DNA of 64,000 nt from Gaiella occulta (GCF_003351045.1 NZ_QQZY01000002.1:1-64000), one strand, 5' to 3'; numbered from the stretch's first letter, positions 32,075 through 40,684 are shown. Notes: generated by a model not told the origin, from the sequence alone. Numbers and translations: made by a program.

Positions 32075-34081
32075 ATGGCCGAGCTCGGTCGCGCGGCTCT
32101 CGTCGTCACGCTCGGGCTGGCGCTGTACGCGCTCGTCGCGGGCGTCTACGCGGGCGTCGCCCGCCGCCGGCGCTTCGCGCTGTCGGCCCGCAACGCGCTG
32201 ATCGCCTCGTTCGCGAGCACGCTCGTCGCCTTCGGCGTGCTCGCCGCCGGCTTCCTGCGCCGCGACTTCTCGCTCACCTACGTCGCCGACCACTCGAACC
32301 GATCGCTCTCCGGGATCTACCGGCTGTCGGCGCTGTGGGGCGGGCAGGAGGGCTCACTGCTGCTGTGGCTGCTCATCCTCACGGGCTACTCCGCCCTCGC
32401 CCTCTGGATCAACCGGAACCGGGCGAAGGACCTCGTGGTCTGGGTCACACCCGTGCTCGCCGCGATCACCGTCGGGTTCGCGTTCCTGCTCGTCGTCGTC
32501 GCGAGCCCGTTCGCGCTGCAGGTTGCCCCGCTCGACGGCGCCGGCCTCAACCCGAGCCTGCAGAACCCGTACATGATGGCCCACCCGCTGTTCCTCTATC
32601 TCGGCTACGTCGGCCTCTCGGTGCCGTTCGCGTTCGCCATGGGGGCGCTGCTGTCCGGACGAACCGACGAGCGCTGGATCGTCGCCACGCGCCGCTGGAC
32701 GCTGCTCGCATGGACGACGCTCGGCCTCGGCCAGCTGTTCGGCGCCCACTGGGCGTACGTCGAGGTGGGCTGGGGTGGCTACTACGCGTGGGATCCCGTC
32801 GAGAACGCCGCTCTCATGCCCTGGCTCGCCGCGACCGCATTCCTCCACTCCGTCATGATCCAGGAGAAGCGCGGCATGCTGAAGGTGTGGAACGTCGTGC
32901 TCGTGTCGCTCGCGTTCTGCCTGTCGCTCTTCGGCACCTTCATCACCCGCTCGGGCGTCATCACCTCCGTCCACTCGTTCGCGCAGAGCGACATCGGGCC
33001 CTGGTTCCTGGCCTTCATCATCATCGCGGTCGCCTTCTCCGTCGCCATGATCATGTGGCGGCTGCCGCTGTTGCGCTCGACGACGAGGCTCGAGTCGCTC
33101 GTCTCGCGCGAGGCGGTCTTCCTCTACAACAACCTGCTGCTCGTGGCGCTGTGCCTCACGATCCTGTGGGGCGTCGCCTGGCCGCTCCTGTCGGAGGCGG
33201 TGCGCGGACAGTCGGTGGTCGTCGGCCGGCCCTACTTCGACTTCTTCCTCCGTATCTTCGGGCTGCCGCTGCTGCTGCTGATGGGCATCGGCCCCCTGAT
33301 CGCGTGGCGGCGCGCGTCCGTCCGCGGGGTGCTGCGCACCTTCACGTGGCCGGGGGCGATCGCGGTCGGGACGGGCGTCGTCCTGCTCTTCCTCGGCGCG
33401 GGCTCGTCGATCCCCGGCCTCGTCGCCTACACGTTCTCCGCCTTCGTGCTGGCGGCGATCGGGCTCGAGTTCGTCCGCGGCACGCGGGCCCGGCGCGCCC
33501 TCTCGCGCGAGTCGTGGCCGGTCGCGCTCGCCTCGTTGCTGTCCCACAACCGGCGCCGCTACGGCGGCTACGTCGTCCACGCCGCGATCGTGCTGCTGGC
33601 TATCGGCATCGCCGGGTCGAGCGCCTACGACTCCGTCAGCGAAGGCAGGCTCTCGCGCGGCCAGGCGCTCTCGGTCGGCGGGTACACGGTCACCTACCAG
33701 GGGCTGAAGGAGCGTGACACCGATCACGCCACCGAGGTTCGCGCGCAGCTTGCGGTGCAGCGCGACGGCAAGAGCCTCGGGCTGCTCGAGGCCGGCAAGA
33801 ACTCGTACAAGGTCGCCGGTCCCGACCCGCAGGTGTCGTCCGAGGTGGGGGTCCGCAGCGACTACTCGACCGGGGAGGATCTGTTCGTGATCGCCGAGCA
33901 GATCAACAGCGACGGCAGCGTGTACTTCCGCATCTTCGTGAAGCCGCTCGTCAATCTCATCTGGCTCGCGGGAATCGTCTTCGTGCTCGGATCCCTCGTC
34001 GCGCTGTGGCCCGACGCCCGCGAGGAGCGCCGTCTCGTGCTCCGCTACGAGCTGGCCGGCAGCCCCGTCCGCGGCCGGTGA
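32075..34081 (+). CDS. ccmF: Cytochrome c haem lyase subunit CcmF
   Basis: This 668-residue polytopic membrane protein attaches haem to apocytochrome c. It shows about 14 hydrophobic segments and the haem-handling motif WGGYYAWDPVENAALMPW, with Tyr-Tyr-Ala in place of the common Trp-Trp-Phe. GLNPSLQNPYMMAHPLFLY and a C-terminal periplasmic domain before the last helix follow. It starts on the base after the ccmE stop and overlaps the next gene by four bases. With the variant CcmE this indicates System I in its reduced form. Confidence 0.94.
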   Translation: MAELGRAALVVTLGLALYALVAGVYAGVARRRRFALSARNALIASFASTLVAFGVLAAGFLRRDFSLTYVADHSNRSLSGIYRLSALWGGQEGSLLLWLLILTGYSALALWINRNRAKDLVVWVTPVLAAITVGFAFLLVVVASPFALQVAPLDGAGLNPSLQNPYMMAHPLFLYLGYVGLSVPFAFAMGALLSGRTDERWIVATRRWTLLAWTTLGLGQLFGAHWAYVEVGWGGYYAWDPVENAALMPWLAATAFLHSVMIQEKRGMLKVWNVVLVSLAFCLSLFGTFITRSGVITSVHSFAQSDIGPWFLAFIIIAVAFSVAMIMWRLPLLRSTTRLESLVSREAVFLYNNLLLVALCLTILWGVAWPLLSEAVRGQSVVVGRPYFDFFLRIFGLPLLLLMGIGPLIAWRRASVRGVLRTFTWPGAIAVGTGVVLLFLGAGSSIPGLVAYTFSAFVLAAIGLEFVRGTRARRALSRESWPVALASLLSHNRRRYGGYVVHAAIVLLAIGIAGSSAYDSVSEGRLSRGQALSVGGYTVTYQGLKERDTDHATEVRAQLAVQRDGKSLGLLEAGKNSYKVAGPDPQVSSEVGVRSDYSTGEDLFVIAEQINSDGSVYFRIFVKPLVNLIWLAGIVFVLGSLVALWPDAREERRLVLRYELAGSPVRGR

Positions 34082-34416
34082 CGGCCGCGCTCGTGCTCGG
34101 GGCCGCGCTCGCCGTCGCCGGCGTCGTGATCGTCGCGTTGCCGTTCCTGCACGATCCCGCGCCCGCCTCCGACGAGCTCGACGTGTTCACGCCCGAGCGC
34201 CGGCGCCTGCTCGAGCTCGCAGAGGAGCGTGACAGGGCGCTCGCCGCCCTCAAGGAGCTCGAGGCCGATCACCGCGCCGGCCGGGTGAACGACGAGGACT
34301 ACCGCGCGTCGGTCGGCCCGCTCAGACGCGACGCGGCGGCGGCGCTGCGCGCCCTCGATGCGATCGCGACGGCCGCGCGCGCCGCGCCGGCAGAGCAGGG
34401 AGTGGCGCCGTCGTAG
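34078..34416 (+). CDS. CcmI-like membrane-anchored protein
   Basis: This 112-residue protein has one N-terminal membrane helix (ALVLGAALAVAGVVIVALPFL) and a charged helical part (ERDRALAALKELEADHRAGR, then VNDEDYRASV). The latter resembles the N-terminal region of CcmI/CycH, which holds apocytochrome for haem attachment. The C-terminal TPR domain of CcmI is missing. GTG 34078 overlaps the ccmF stop. Assignment rests mainly on location and the LKELEADHRAGRV pattern. Confidence 0.65.
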   Translation: MTAALVLGAALAVAGVVIVALPFLHDPAPASDELDVFTPERRRLLELAEERDRALAALKELEADHRAGRVNDEDYRASVGPLRRDAAAALRALDAIATAARAAPAEQGVAPS

Positions 34417-34430
34417 CGAAGACGTCAGCC

Positions 34431-35636
34431 ATGGTCCGGCGTGTACCGCTCGGCGCCGTGTTCGCGGCCGTGCTGCTCCTCGCCGCTCCGGCGGCCGGAG
34501 ACCCCGGCTCCGACAAGGCCCGCATCGACGGGACGATCGGCGAGCTGCGCGCGCGCATCGACCGTGCCGGACATCAGGCGGGCGTGCTCACCACGCAGAT
34601 CAGCGAGGTGACGGGCAAGGTGCGCACGCTGCAGGAGGGCGTCGACGCCGAGCAGGCGCGCCTCGCGGCGCTCGAGTCCCGGCTCGCCGCGTCGCGTGCG
34701 CGGCTTGCGCAGCTGGAAGCGCGGATACAGGAGCAGAATCGTCGCCTCGCCGTTCTCGAGCGCGAGTACGCCGCCGCCCTCACGAGCCTCGAGGCGCGCG
34801 TCCGCGAGATCTACACCACGGAGACCCCGGACGCGCTGTCCTTCGCGTTCGGGGCCTCGTCCTTCTCCGACCTTCTCGACACGGTCGATCTGATCGACCG
34901 GATCGGCCGCCAGGACGAGCGGATCGCGGCAACCGTGAAGCGTACGGCGCAGGATCTCGCTCGAACGCGCGCCGCGACGGAGCGTGACCGCGCCGACGTC
35001 GCCACCGAGACGAGCGCGGTGGCACAGCGGACGGAGGAGCAGCGCGCCGCCCGCGACCGGCTCGTCGCCAGCCGCGACGCGCTCATGGCGGCGCAGCGCG
35101 AGAAGCGGGCGACGCTGGCGGCGATCCAGGGCGACCGCGCCGAGTTCGTCGCCCAGGTAGAAGTGCTGCAGGCGCAGAGCGCCGCGCTCGCCGCGAAGAT
35201 CGTGGCCGCTCAGGCGGCTGCGGCACAAGCGGCGTCGTCCAGCCCCGGCGAGCAGGCGCCGCCGCCGTCGACGGGCAGCTTCGTCTGGCCCGTCAGCGGT
35301 ACCGTCACGAGCGGCTTCGGGCCCCGCGACGGACGCACGCACGAGGGGATCGACATCGCCGTGCCGTCCGGCACGCCCGTGGGCGCCGCAGCGTCCGGCA
35401 CCGTGATCCAGGCAGGGTGGCTCGGCGGCTACGGCATTCTCGTCGTCATCGACCACGGAAACGGCGTCTCGACCGCCTACGCACACAACTCCGGCGTCGC
35501 CGTCACGGTCGGTCAGCGCGTCACCCAGGGCCAGGTTATCGCGTACGCGGGGAGTACGGGGAACTCGTCCGGCCCGCACGTGCACTTCGAGGTGCGCGTC
35601 GGCGGCAGTGCGGTCGACCCACTCGGCTACCTGTAG
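34431..35636 (+). CDS. Exported M23 peptidase / murein hydrolase activator (EnvC-like)
   Basis: This 401-residue protein has a signal peptide (LGAVFAAVLLLAAPAAGDP), about 230 residues of coiled coil rich in Arg/Glu/Ala, and a C-terminal LytM domain. The LytM motifs HEGIDIAVP and HVHFEVRVG carry the Zn-ligand His and Asp residues, with TSGFGPRDGRTH before them. Because the ligands are intact it may be an active endopeptidase, unlike EnvC itself. The coiled coil suggests control of cell-wall hydrolysis during division. It lies 14 bases after the CcmI-like gene. Confidence 0.88.
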   Translation: MVRRVPLGAVFAAVLLLAAPAAGDPGSDKARIDGTIGELRARIDRAGHQAGVLTTQISEVTGKVRTLQEGVDAEQARLAALESRLAASRARLAQLEARIQEQNRRLAVLEREYAAALTSLEARVREIYTTETPDALSFAFGASSFSDLLDTVDLIDRIGRQDERIAATVKRTAQDLARTRAATERDRADVATETSAVAQRTEEQRAARDRLVASRDALMAAQREKRATLAAIQGDRAEFVAQVEVLQAQSAALAAKIVAAQAAAAQAASSSPGEQAPPPSTGSFVWPVSGTVTSGFGPRDGRTHEGIDIAVPSGTPVGAAASGTVIQAGWLGGYGILVVIDHGNGVSTAYAHNSGVAVTVGQRVTQGQVIAYAGSTGNSSGPHVHFEVRVGGSAVDPLGYL

Positions 35637-35716
35637 ACGACGGCCGACGGGCGTACGCAAGGCCGGTCTCGGGCGCCGCCGTCGAAGCCGGTGCGCAGGG
35701 GCGGCGAGTGCCGCGG

Positions 35717-36250
35717 CTAGGCGGCGTCTGTCGCGGCGGCCGGCAGCGTCTCGGGTGTCACGTAGCGCAGGTCGGGCAGCGCCCGCCAGCGCTCGTCGAG
35801 CCCGAGGCCGTAGCCGGCGAAGAGCTCGTCGGGGACGGTGAAGCCGACGTAGCGAAGGTCGATGTCGCCGACGAGCCGGCGGTACGGGCGGTCGAGCAGC
35901 GTCACGGCGGCGAGACTCGCCGGGTTGCGCGTGCGCAGCGTGCGCACGAGGAAGCCGAGCGTCAGCCCCGTGTCGACGACGTCCTCGACGACGATCACGT
36001 CGCGCCCCTCGATCGGCGTGTCGAGATCCTTCAGCAGCCGCACGCCGCCGCTGCGCCCAGCGCCGTAGCCGGCGAGCTCGACGACGTCGATGCCGTGGAG
36101 GATCGGCAGGGCGCGAGAGAGGTCGGCGAGGAAGACCGCGCTCGACTTCAGCGGCGCCACGAGCAGCGGCTCGCGCCCCGCGTAATCCGCCGTGATCTCG
36201 CGTCCGAGCTCGGCCACGCGCGCCGCGATCTCCTGCGCGGACAGGTACAC
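35717..36250 (-). CDS. hpt: Hypoxanthine phosphoribosyltransferase
   Basis: This 177-residue purine-salvage enzyme has the PRPP-binding motif VIVVEDVVDTGLTL, the flexible-loop region PLKSSAVFLADLSRAL, and C-terminal VGFTVPDELFAGYGLGLDE. All catalytic features for HPRT are present. The GTG at 36250 was chosen since the first conserved strand follows directly. Farther upstream lies only the end of the preceding gene, 23 bases away, so both are likely one transcript. Confidence 0.93.
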   Translation of the reverse strand: MYLSAQEIAARVAELGREITADYAGREPLLVAPLKSSAVFLADLSRALPILHGIDVVELAGYGAGRSGGVRLLKDLDTPIEGRDVIVVEDVVDTGLTLGFLVRTLRTRNPASLAAVTLLDRPYRRLVGDIDLRYVGFTVPDELFAGYGLGLDERWRALPDLRYVTPETLPAAATDAA

Positions 36251-36273
36251 GTCCCCGACCGCAGGCCGGGCCT

Positions 36274-36642
36274 CTATGAGGCGAGCTTCAGCTGATATCG
36301 CTGGGCGAGGCGCTCGAGGTCGCGCCGGTAGAAGAGCTTGACGTTGACGTGCGGGTAGAGCTGCTTCAACTCCCGCAGCTTGCGGTTCTTGCGCGTGACG
36401 AGCGACTGCTTCATCACGGTCACCTCGACGTAGAGCTCCTGGTCGGGAAGGAAGAAGTCCGGTGTGAACGCGCGCCTGACCCGCCCCTCCGCGTCCCGCT
36501 CGAGCACGAACGACGTCGGCTCGTAGTCCCACGGCACTCCGTACCAGTCGAGGATCTTCGCGCACTCGAGCTCGATCCGGTTGGCGAAGCGCGGCGCCTC
36601 GGAGCCGCAATATGCCTGGAACCGGTGGAATTCCGCCCGCAC
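36274..36642 (-). CDS. PD-(D/E)XK-like nuclease-fold protein upstream of hpt
   Basis: This 122-residue protein has RIELECAKILDWYGVPWDYEP, then FTPDFFLPDQELYVEVTVMK and a conserved basic end (RKNRKLRELKQLYP, VKLFYRRDLERLA). The order Glu ... PDF ... EVT resembles the PD-(D/E)XK core, with Thr where the Lys is expected. TAGCCT (minus strand, 36655-36650) lies 8 bases before GTG 36642. Its pairing with hpt might hint at nucleotide metabolism. The activity is unknown. Confidence 0.7.
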   Translation of the reverse strand: MRAEFHRFQAYCGSEAPRFANRIELECAKILDWYGVPWDYEPTSFVLERDAEGRVRRAFTPDFFLPDQELYVEVTVMKQSLVTRKNRKLRELKQLYPHVNVKLFYRRDLERLAQRYQLKLAS

Positions 36643-36724
36643 CGGGGCAAGGCTAGTGACCGCCCCGGACGCCACCGCCGGGCGGCGTCCCCGCGACCCC
36701 TTGGTTTGCAGGAGGATTCCGCCG

Positions 36725-36730
36725 TAGACT
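36725..36730 (+). promoter_or_regulatory. -10 box of the cDPG operon, leaderless spacing
   Basis: TAGACT ends 7 bases before the metallophosphoesterase ATG at 36737; no ribosome site intervenes. It is probably the main promoter of the four-gene operon. Confidence 0.55.
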
Positions 36731-36736
36731 GCCGGC

Positions 36737-37546
36737 ATGGCCGACGGCGCCGGGCCGGTCTTCCGCATCGCCCACCTCTCCGACCTGCACTGCGGCGGGC
36801 CGTACTTCGAGCCGACCCTGCTCGAGCGGGCGATCGCCGAGATCAACGAGCTGGAACCGGATATCGTGATCTGCTCGGGCGACCTGACGACGCTCGGCTT
36901 CAAGCACGAGTACCACCTCGCCCGGGAGTACGTGAACCGGATCGCGTGCGACGCGCTCGTCGTCGTGCCCGGCAACCACGACTCGCGCAACGTCGGCTAC
37001 GTCCACTTCGAGGAGCTGTTCGGAGAGCGGAACTCCGTGCTGCGCAAGGGCGGCGTCACCGTCGTTGCGGTCGACTCGACCGAGCCGGACCTCGACCACG
37101 GCCAGATCGGCCGCGGCCGCTACCCGTGGATCGAGCGCGAGTTCGCCGCCGGGCCGGCCGACCTGAAGATCTTCGTGCTCCACCACCATCTGCTGCCCGT
37201 GCCGGGCACCGGCCGCGAGCGCAACGTCGTCTACGACGCCGGCGACGCGATCGAGTGCCTGCAGCGCGCCGGCGTGCGGCTCGTCCTCTCGGGCCACAAG
37301 CACGTGCCGTACGCGTGGCGCCTCGAGAACCTGTTCGTCGTCAACACGGGCACGGTCTCGTCGCTGCGTCTGAGGGGGAACACGAGGCCCTGTTACAACG
37401 TGGTCGAGGTCTGCGGCAGCCATGTCGACATCTGGCGCCGCCATCCCTTCCACGGGCAGGAGCGGATCATCCAGTTCTCGACCACCACGCTCGAGTACGA
37501 GAAGTACACGGGCCGGATCGACGCCGAAGTGAGGTCGCGGCCGTGA
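36737..37546 (+). CDS. Calcineurin-like metallophosphoesterase (CpdA-like)
   Basis: This 269-residue phosphoesterase has all dinuclear metal motifs: LSDLHCG (Asp16, His18), CSGDLT (Asp49), PGNHDSR (79-85), VLHHHLLP and SGHKHVP. Such enzymes hydrolyse cyclic nucleotides or phosphodiesters. As first gene of the operon for cyclic 2,3-diphosphoglycerate it could open or degrade that cyclic compound, though this is inference only. TAGACT ends 7 bases upstream. Its stop overlaps the next GTG. Confidence 0.88.
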   Translation: MADGAGPVFRIAHLSDLHCGGPYFEPTLLERAIAEINELEPDIVICSGDLTTLGFKHEYHLAREYVNRIACDALVVVPGNHDSRNVGYVHFEELFGERNSVLRKGGVTVVAVDSTEPDLDHGQIGRGRYPWIEREFAAGPADLKIFVLHHHLLPVPGTGRERNVVYDAGDAIECLQRAGVRLVLSGHKHVPYAWRLENLFVVNTGTVSSLRLRGNTRPCYNVVEVCGSHVDIWRRHPFHGQERIIQFSTTTLEYEKYTGRIDAEVRSRP

Positions 37547-38820
37547 GGGCCGTGGCGCTGATCGACGGCGAGCACTACGCCGCGGTCGTTCGCGACGCCT
37601 TCCACGAGCTTCCCTACGAGATCGTCGCGGCGGTGCTCGTCGGCGGCTCGGAGAAGCTGCGCGGCGGGGAGGGCTACGGCGTCCCCGTCGCCGCGACGCT
37701 CGAGGAGGCCGTGCTCGCGCACGCGCCCGACGTCGTGCTCGACCTCTCGGACGAGCCGGTGCTCGGCCCGGTCGAGCGGTTCCGGCTCGTGGCGCGCGCC
37801 CTCGCGCTCGGCGTTCCCTACGAGGGTGCCGACTTCCGCTTCGAAGTGCCCTCCTTCGCGTCCGTCGCAACGCCGTCGCTCGCGGTGATCGGCACCGGCA
37901 AGCGCGTGGGCAAGACCGCGGTGACGGCGCACGTCGCCGCCACCCTGGCGGCCGGCCGGCGCCTCGTCGTCGTCGCGATGGGCCGGGGCGGGCCGGCCGA
38001 GCCCGAGCTGGTGGAGACGGCGCCCACGCTCGAGGCGCTGCTCGAGCGCTCGCGCGCCGGCCGCCACGCGGCCTCGGATCATCTCGAGACGGCGGCGCTC
38101 ACCGGCGTTCCCACCGTCGGGTGCCGGCGTTGCGGCGGCGGCCTCGCAGGAGCCGTCGGGCTGTCGAACGTCGCCGACGGCGTGCGCGTCGCGGAGGCGC
38201 TCGCCCCGGACCTGCTCGTGTTCGACGGCAGCGGCGCCGCGCTGCCTCCGGTGGCTGCCGGGCGCCGCATCCTCGTCGTGAGCGCCCAGCAGGAAGCTGC
38301 CGTCGCAACCGGCTACCTCAACGCCTATCGCGCGCTTCTCGCGGACCTCGTCGTGGTGACGATGGCCGAGGAGGAGGCCGACCACGCACGGCTCGCGGCA
38401 GCGCTCGGCGGCATCACGCGGCCCGGCGTCCCCGTCGTCCGCGCCGTGCTGCGCCCGCGCCCGACGACGAGCATCGTCGGGCGGACGATCGCCTATTTCG
38501 GGACGGCGCCGGCGACGCAGCACGAGCGCATTGCGCGGCATCTGAGCGATGGTCACGGCGCTGTCGTGGCGCACGTCTCCGGGAGCCTCTGCGACCGTGG
38601 CGCGCTGCGCCGGGAGCTCGCGCGCGTCGACGCGGACACCTTCGTCGTCGAGCTCAAGGCGGCGGCGGTCGACGTGGTCGTCGAGGAGGCGAGCCGGCGT
38701 GGGGTGGACGTCGTGCTGACGGGGAACGACGTTTTGCCGCTGCGCGGGGAGATCGACCTCGACGCCGAGCTGGAACGGCTGGCGGCCGAAGCCACGCTCA
38801 CAGCCGCGGTGCCCGCGTGA
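37543..38820 (+). CDS. cpgS: Cyclic 2,3-diphosphoglycerate synthetase
   Basis: This 425-residue enzyme matches the cDPG synthetase family of methanogens along its length. The start is ALIDGEHYAAVV, followed by VLDLSDEPVL, the P-loop GTGKRVGKT (117-125), AMGRGGPAEPE (145-155), GRHAASDH (173-180) and CRRCGGG (194-200). It uses ATP to close 2,3-diphosphoglycerate into the cyclic diphosphate. The GTG overlaps the preceding stop by four bases and the stop overlaps 2-phosphoglycerate kinase, so substrate supply and cyclisation are coupled. A bacterial example is unusual. Assignment is from remembered family motifs. Confidence 0.88.
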   Translation: MRAVALIDGEHYAAVVRDAFHELPYEIVAAVLVGGSEKLRGGEGYGVPVAATLEEAVLAHAPDVVLDLSDEPVLGPVERFRLVARALALGVPYEGADFRFEVPSFASVATPSLAVIGTGKRVGKTAVTAHVAATLAAGRRLVVVAMGRGGPAEPELVETAPTLEALLERSRAGRHAASDHLETAALTGVPTVGCRRCGGGLAGAVGLSNVADGVRVAEALAPDLLVFDGSGAALPPVAAGRRILVVSAQQEAAVATGYLNAYRALLADLVVVTMAEEEADHARLAAALGGITRPGVPVVRAVLRPRPTTSIVGRTIAYFGTAPATQHERIARHLSDGHGAVVAHVSGSLCDRGALRRELARVDADTFVVELKAAAVDVVVEEASRRGVDVVLTGNDVLPLRGEIDLDAELERLAAEATLTAAVPA

Positions 38821-39731
38821 CCGAGCGCCGCTACCTGGCGCCGCTGCCGCTCGGCGGCGACGAGGGGCCGCCGTGGTCGAAGGGGTTGATGGCGCGCGCG
38901 CTCGCCGCCACGGGTCTGACGCCGACGCGGGCGTACGAGCTTGCCCGCCGTGTCGATGCCGACATGGCGCAGCGCCGCGTCGCGGTGGTCGACCTCGATC
39001 GTCTCGGAGAGATCGCGGCGGAGCTGATCGGCGAGACCGAGGCCCGCAGGACGATCCGCCGCCTGCGCCGCCTGCAGGCGTTGCAGCAGCTCGAGCTGCC
39101 GGTGGTGCTGCTCGTGGGCGGTGCGACGGGCACCGGCAAGTCGACGCTCGCGACGGAGGCCGCGCACCGGCTCGGGATCACGCGGGTCACCTCGACGGAC
39201 TTCATCCGGCAGACGATGCGCGCGTTCTTCTCCCGGGAGTTCATGCCGTCGGTGCACTACTCGAGCTTCGAGGCCAAGCTCGCGCTCACGCGCGCCGACG
39301 AGGATCTCTCAGGCGACGCGGCGTTGCTCGGCTTCCTCGACCAGACGCGCAACGTGCTCGTCGGCGTCGAGGCGGCGATCGACCGTGTGCTCACCGAAGG
39401 GTGGTCGATGGTGCTCGAGGGCGTACACCTCGTGCCCGGGATGATCGCGGTCGACCGCGCGGACGCGCTCGTCGTGCAGTGCGTCGTCGCCATCAGCGAC
39501 GAGGATCTCCACCGCAGCCACTTCTGGGTGCGCGACGCCGCCAGCGACGGGCTGCGCCCGCTCGAGAAGTACATCGACGGCTTGCCCGAGATCCGTCTCA
39601 TCCAGGACGTGCTGCTCGAGCGCGCGCGCCGGTTCGACGTGCCCGTGATCGAGAACGACTCGTTCGACGAGACGATCGGCGAGGTGCTCGACCTCGTCCT
39701 CACGAGCGCCGAGCGGCTCGTGCGCGCATGA
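38817..39731 (+). CDS. pgk2: 2-phosphoglycerate kinase
   Basis: This 304-residue protein makes 2,3-diphosphoglycerate from 2-phosphoglycerate and ATP. It has an N-terminal ATP-cone-like region (SKGLMARALAATGLTPTRAY), Walker A GGATGTGKST (101-110), the family motif STDFIRQTMRAFFS (126-139) and LEGVHLVPGM (about 203-212). This arrangement is that of archaeal 2-PGK. The GTG overlaps the cDPG synthetase stop, and its own stop overlaps the GlpX ATG. Together the two enzymes complete cDPG synthesis. Confidence 0.88.
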   Translation: MTERRYLAPLPLGGDEGPPWSKGLMARALAATGLTPTRAYELARRVDADMAQRRVAVVDLDRLGEIAAELIGETEARRTIRRLRRLQALQQLELPVVLLVGGATGTGKSTLATEAAHRLGITRVTSTDFIRQTMRAFFSREFMPSVHYSSFEAKLALTRADEDLSGDAALLGFLDQTRNVLVGVEAAIDRVLTEGWSMVLEGVHLVPGMIAVDRADALVVQCVVAISDEDLHRSHFWVRDAASDGLRPLEKYIDGLPEIRLIQDVLLERARRFDVPVIENDSFDETIGEVLDLVLTSAERLVRA

Positions 39732-40684
39732 GCTGCCTGTGCACGAACTATGCGAAGGCGACGGAGTGGGCGGCGCTCGCGGGGGCACGCTGGCTGGGGC
39801 GCGCGGACGAGGAGGCCGCCGAGGAGTCCGCGGCGGCGGGGATGCGGGCGGCGCTCAACGAGCTGCCGATCGACGGGAGGGTCATCGTCGGCGCGCGCGC
39901 GGGCGACGCCCTCGAGCCGGGCTGTGAGGTCGGGGCCGGAGGAGAGCAGGTCGACCTCGCGCTCGATCCGCTCGAGGGCCGGGGCGTCGTCGCCCGCGGC
40001 GGCACCGGAGCCATGGCCATGCTGGCGGTCGCTCCGGCCGGGTCGCTGCGGCGCCTGCCCGACATGTACATGCGGACGATGGCGGTGGGGCCGCGCGCGA
40101 AGGACGCGATCGACCTGCTGGCGCCGGTGGCGGACAACGTCGACGCCATCGCCGCGAGCTTCGGCCGCACGGCCGCCGACGTGACCGCGCTCGTGCTCGA
40201 CCGGCCCCGCCACAGCGACCTCGTCGAGGAGATCCGTGCGGCCGGAGCGCGGATCAAGCTGATCCAGGACGGCACCGTGACCGCGTCGATCTCCGCCGCG
40301 ATCCGCGGCACGAACGACCATCTCGCGATCGGCATCGGCGGCTCGCGGCAGGCGCTCCTGACCGCCGCGGCCCTGCGCTGCCTCGGCGGCGGCATGCAGG
40401 CGCAGCTGTGGCCGACGACGCGGGCGCAGATCGACGAGGCTCACGCGGCGGGCATCGAAGACGTCGCCCAGGTGTTCGCGGAGGGCGACCTGGCGCCCGG
40501 CGACGTGATCGTCGTCGCGACCGGCGTGACGAACGGCGACCTGCTGCGCGGCGTGCGCTTCCTCGCCGACAGCGCGCGCACGCACTCCCTCATCATGTGC
40601 ATGCGCTGCAACTGGGTGCGCTTCAGCGACGGGATCCACTTCTTCGCGCGCGAACGGCGCGAGGAGGTGCGACTGCTGACGTGA
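39728..40684 (+). CDS. GlpX-like class II fructose-1,6-bisphosphatase, divergent active site
   Basis: This 318-residue protein aligns with GlpX: WAALAGARWLGR, MRAALNELPIDGRVIVG, DLALDPLEG (Asp80, Glu83) and ATGVTNGDLLRGVRF. Two conserved positions differ from E. coli. The GDKxxAD segment reads ADEEAAE, and the metal-binding GEGE segment reads GARA, removing the ligand equivalent to Glu57. The enzyme may have altered activity, perhaps on another bisphosphate made in this operon. It overlaps 2-PGK by four bases, as last gene of the operon. Confidence 0.82.
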   Translation: MSCLCTNYAKATEWAALAGARWLGRADEEAAEESAAAGMRAALNELPIDGRVIVGARAGDALEPGCEVGAGGEQVDLALDPLEGRGVVARGGTGAMAMLAVAPAGSLRRLPDMYMRTMAVGPRAKDAIDLLAPVADNVDAIAASFGRTAADVTALVLDRPRHSDLVEEIRAAGARIKLIQDGTVTASISAAIRGTNDHLAIGIGGSRQALLTAAALRCLGGGMQAQLWPTTRAQIDEAHAAGIEDVAQVFAEGDLAPGDVIVVATGVTNGDLLRGVRFLADSARTHSLIMCMRCNWVRFSDGIHFFARERREEVRLLT

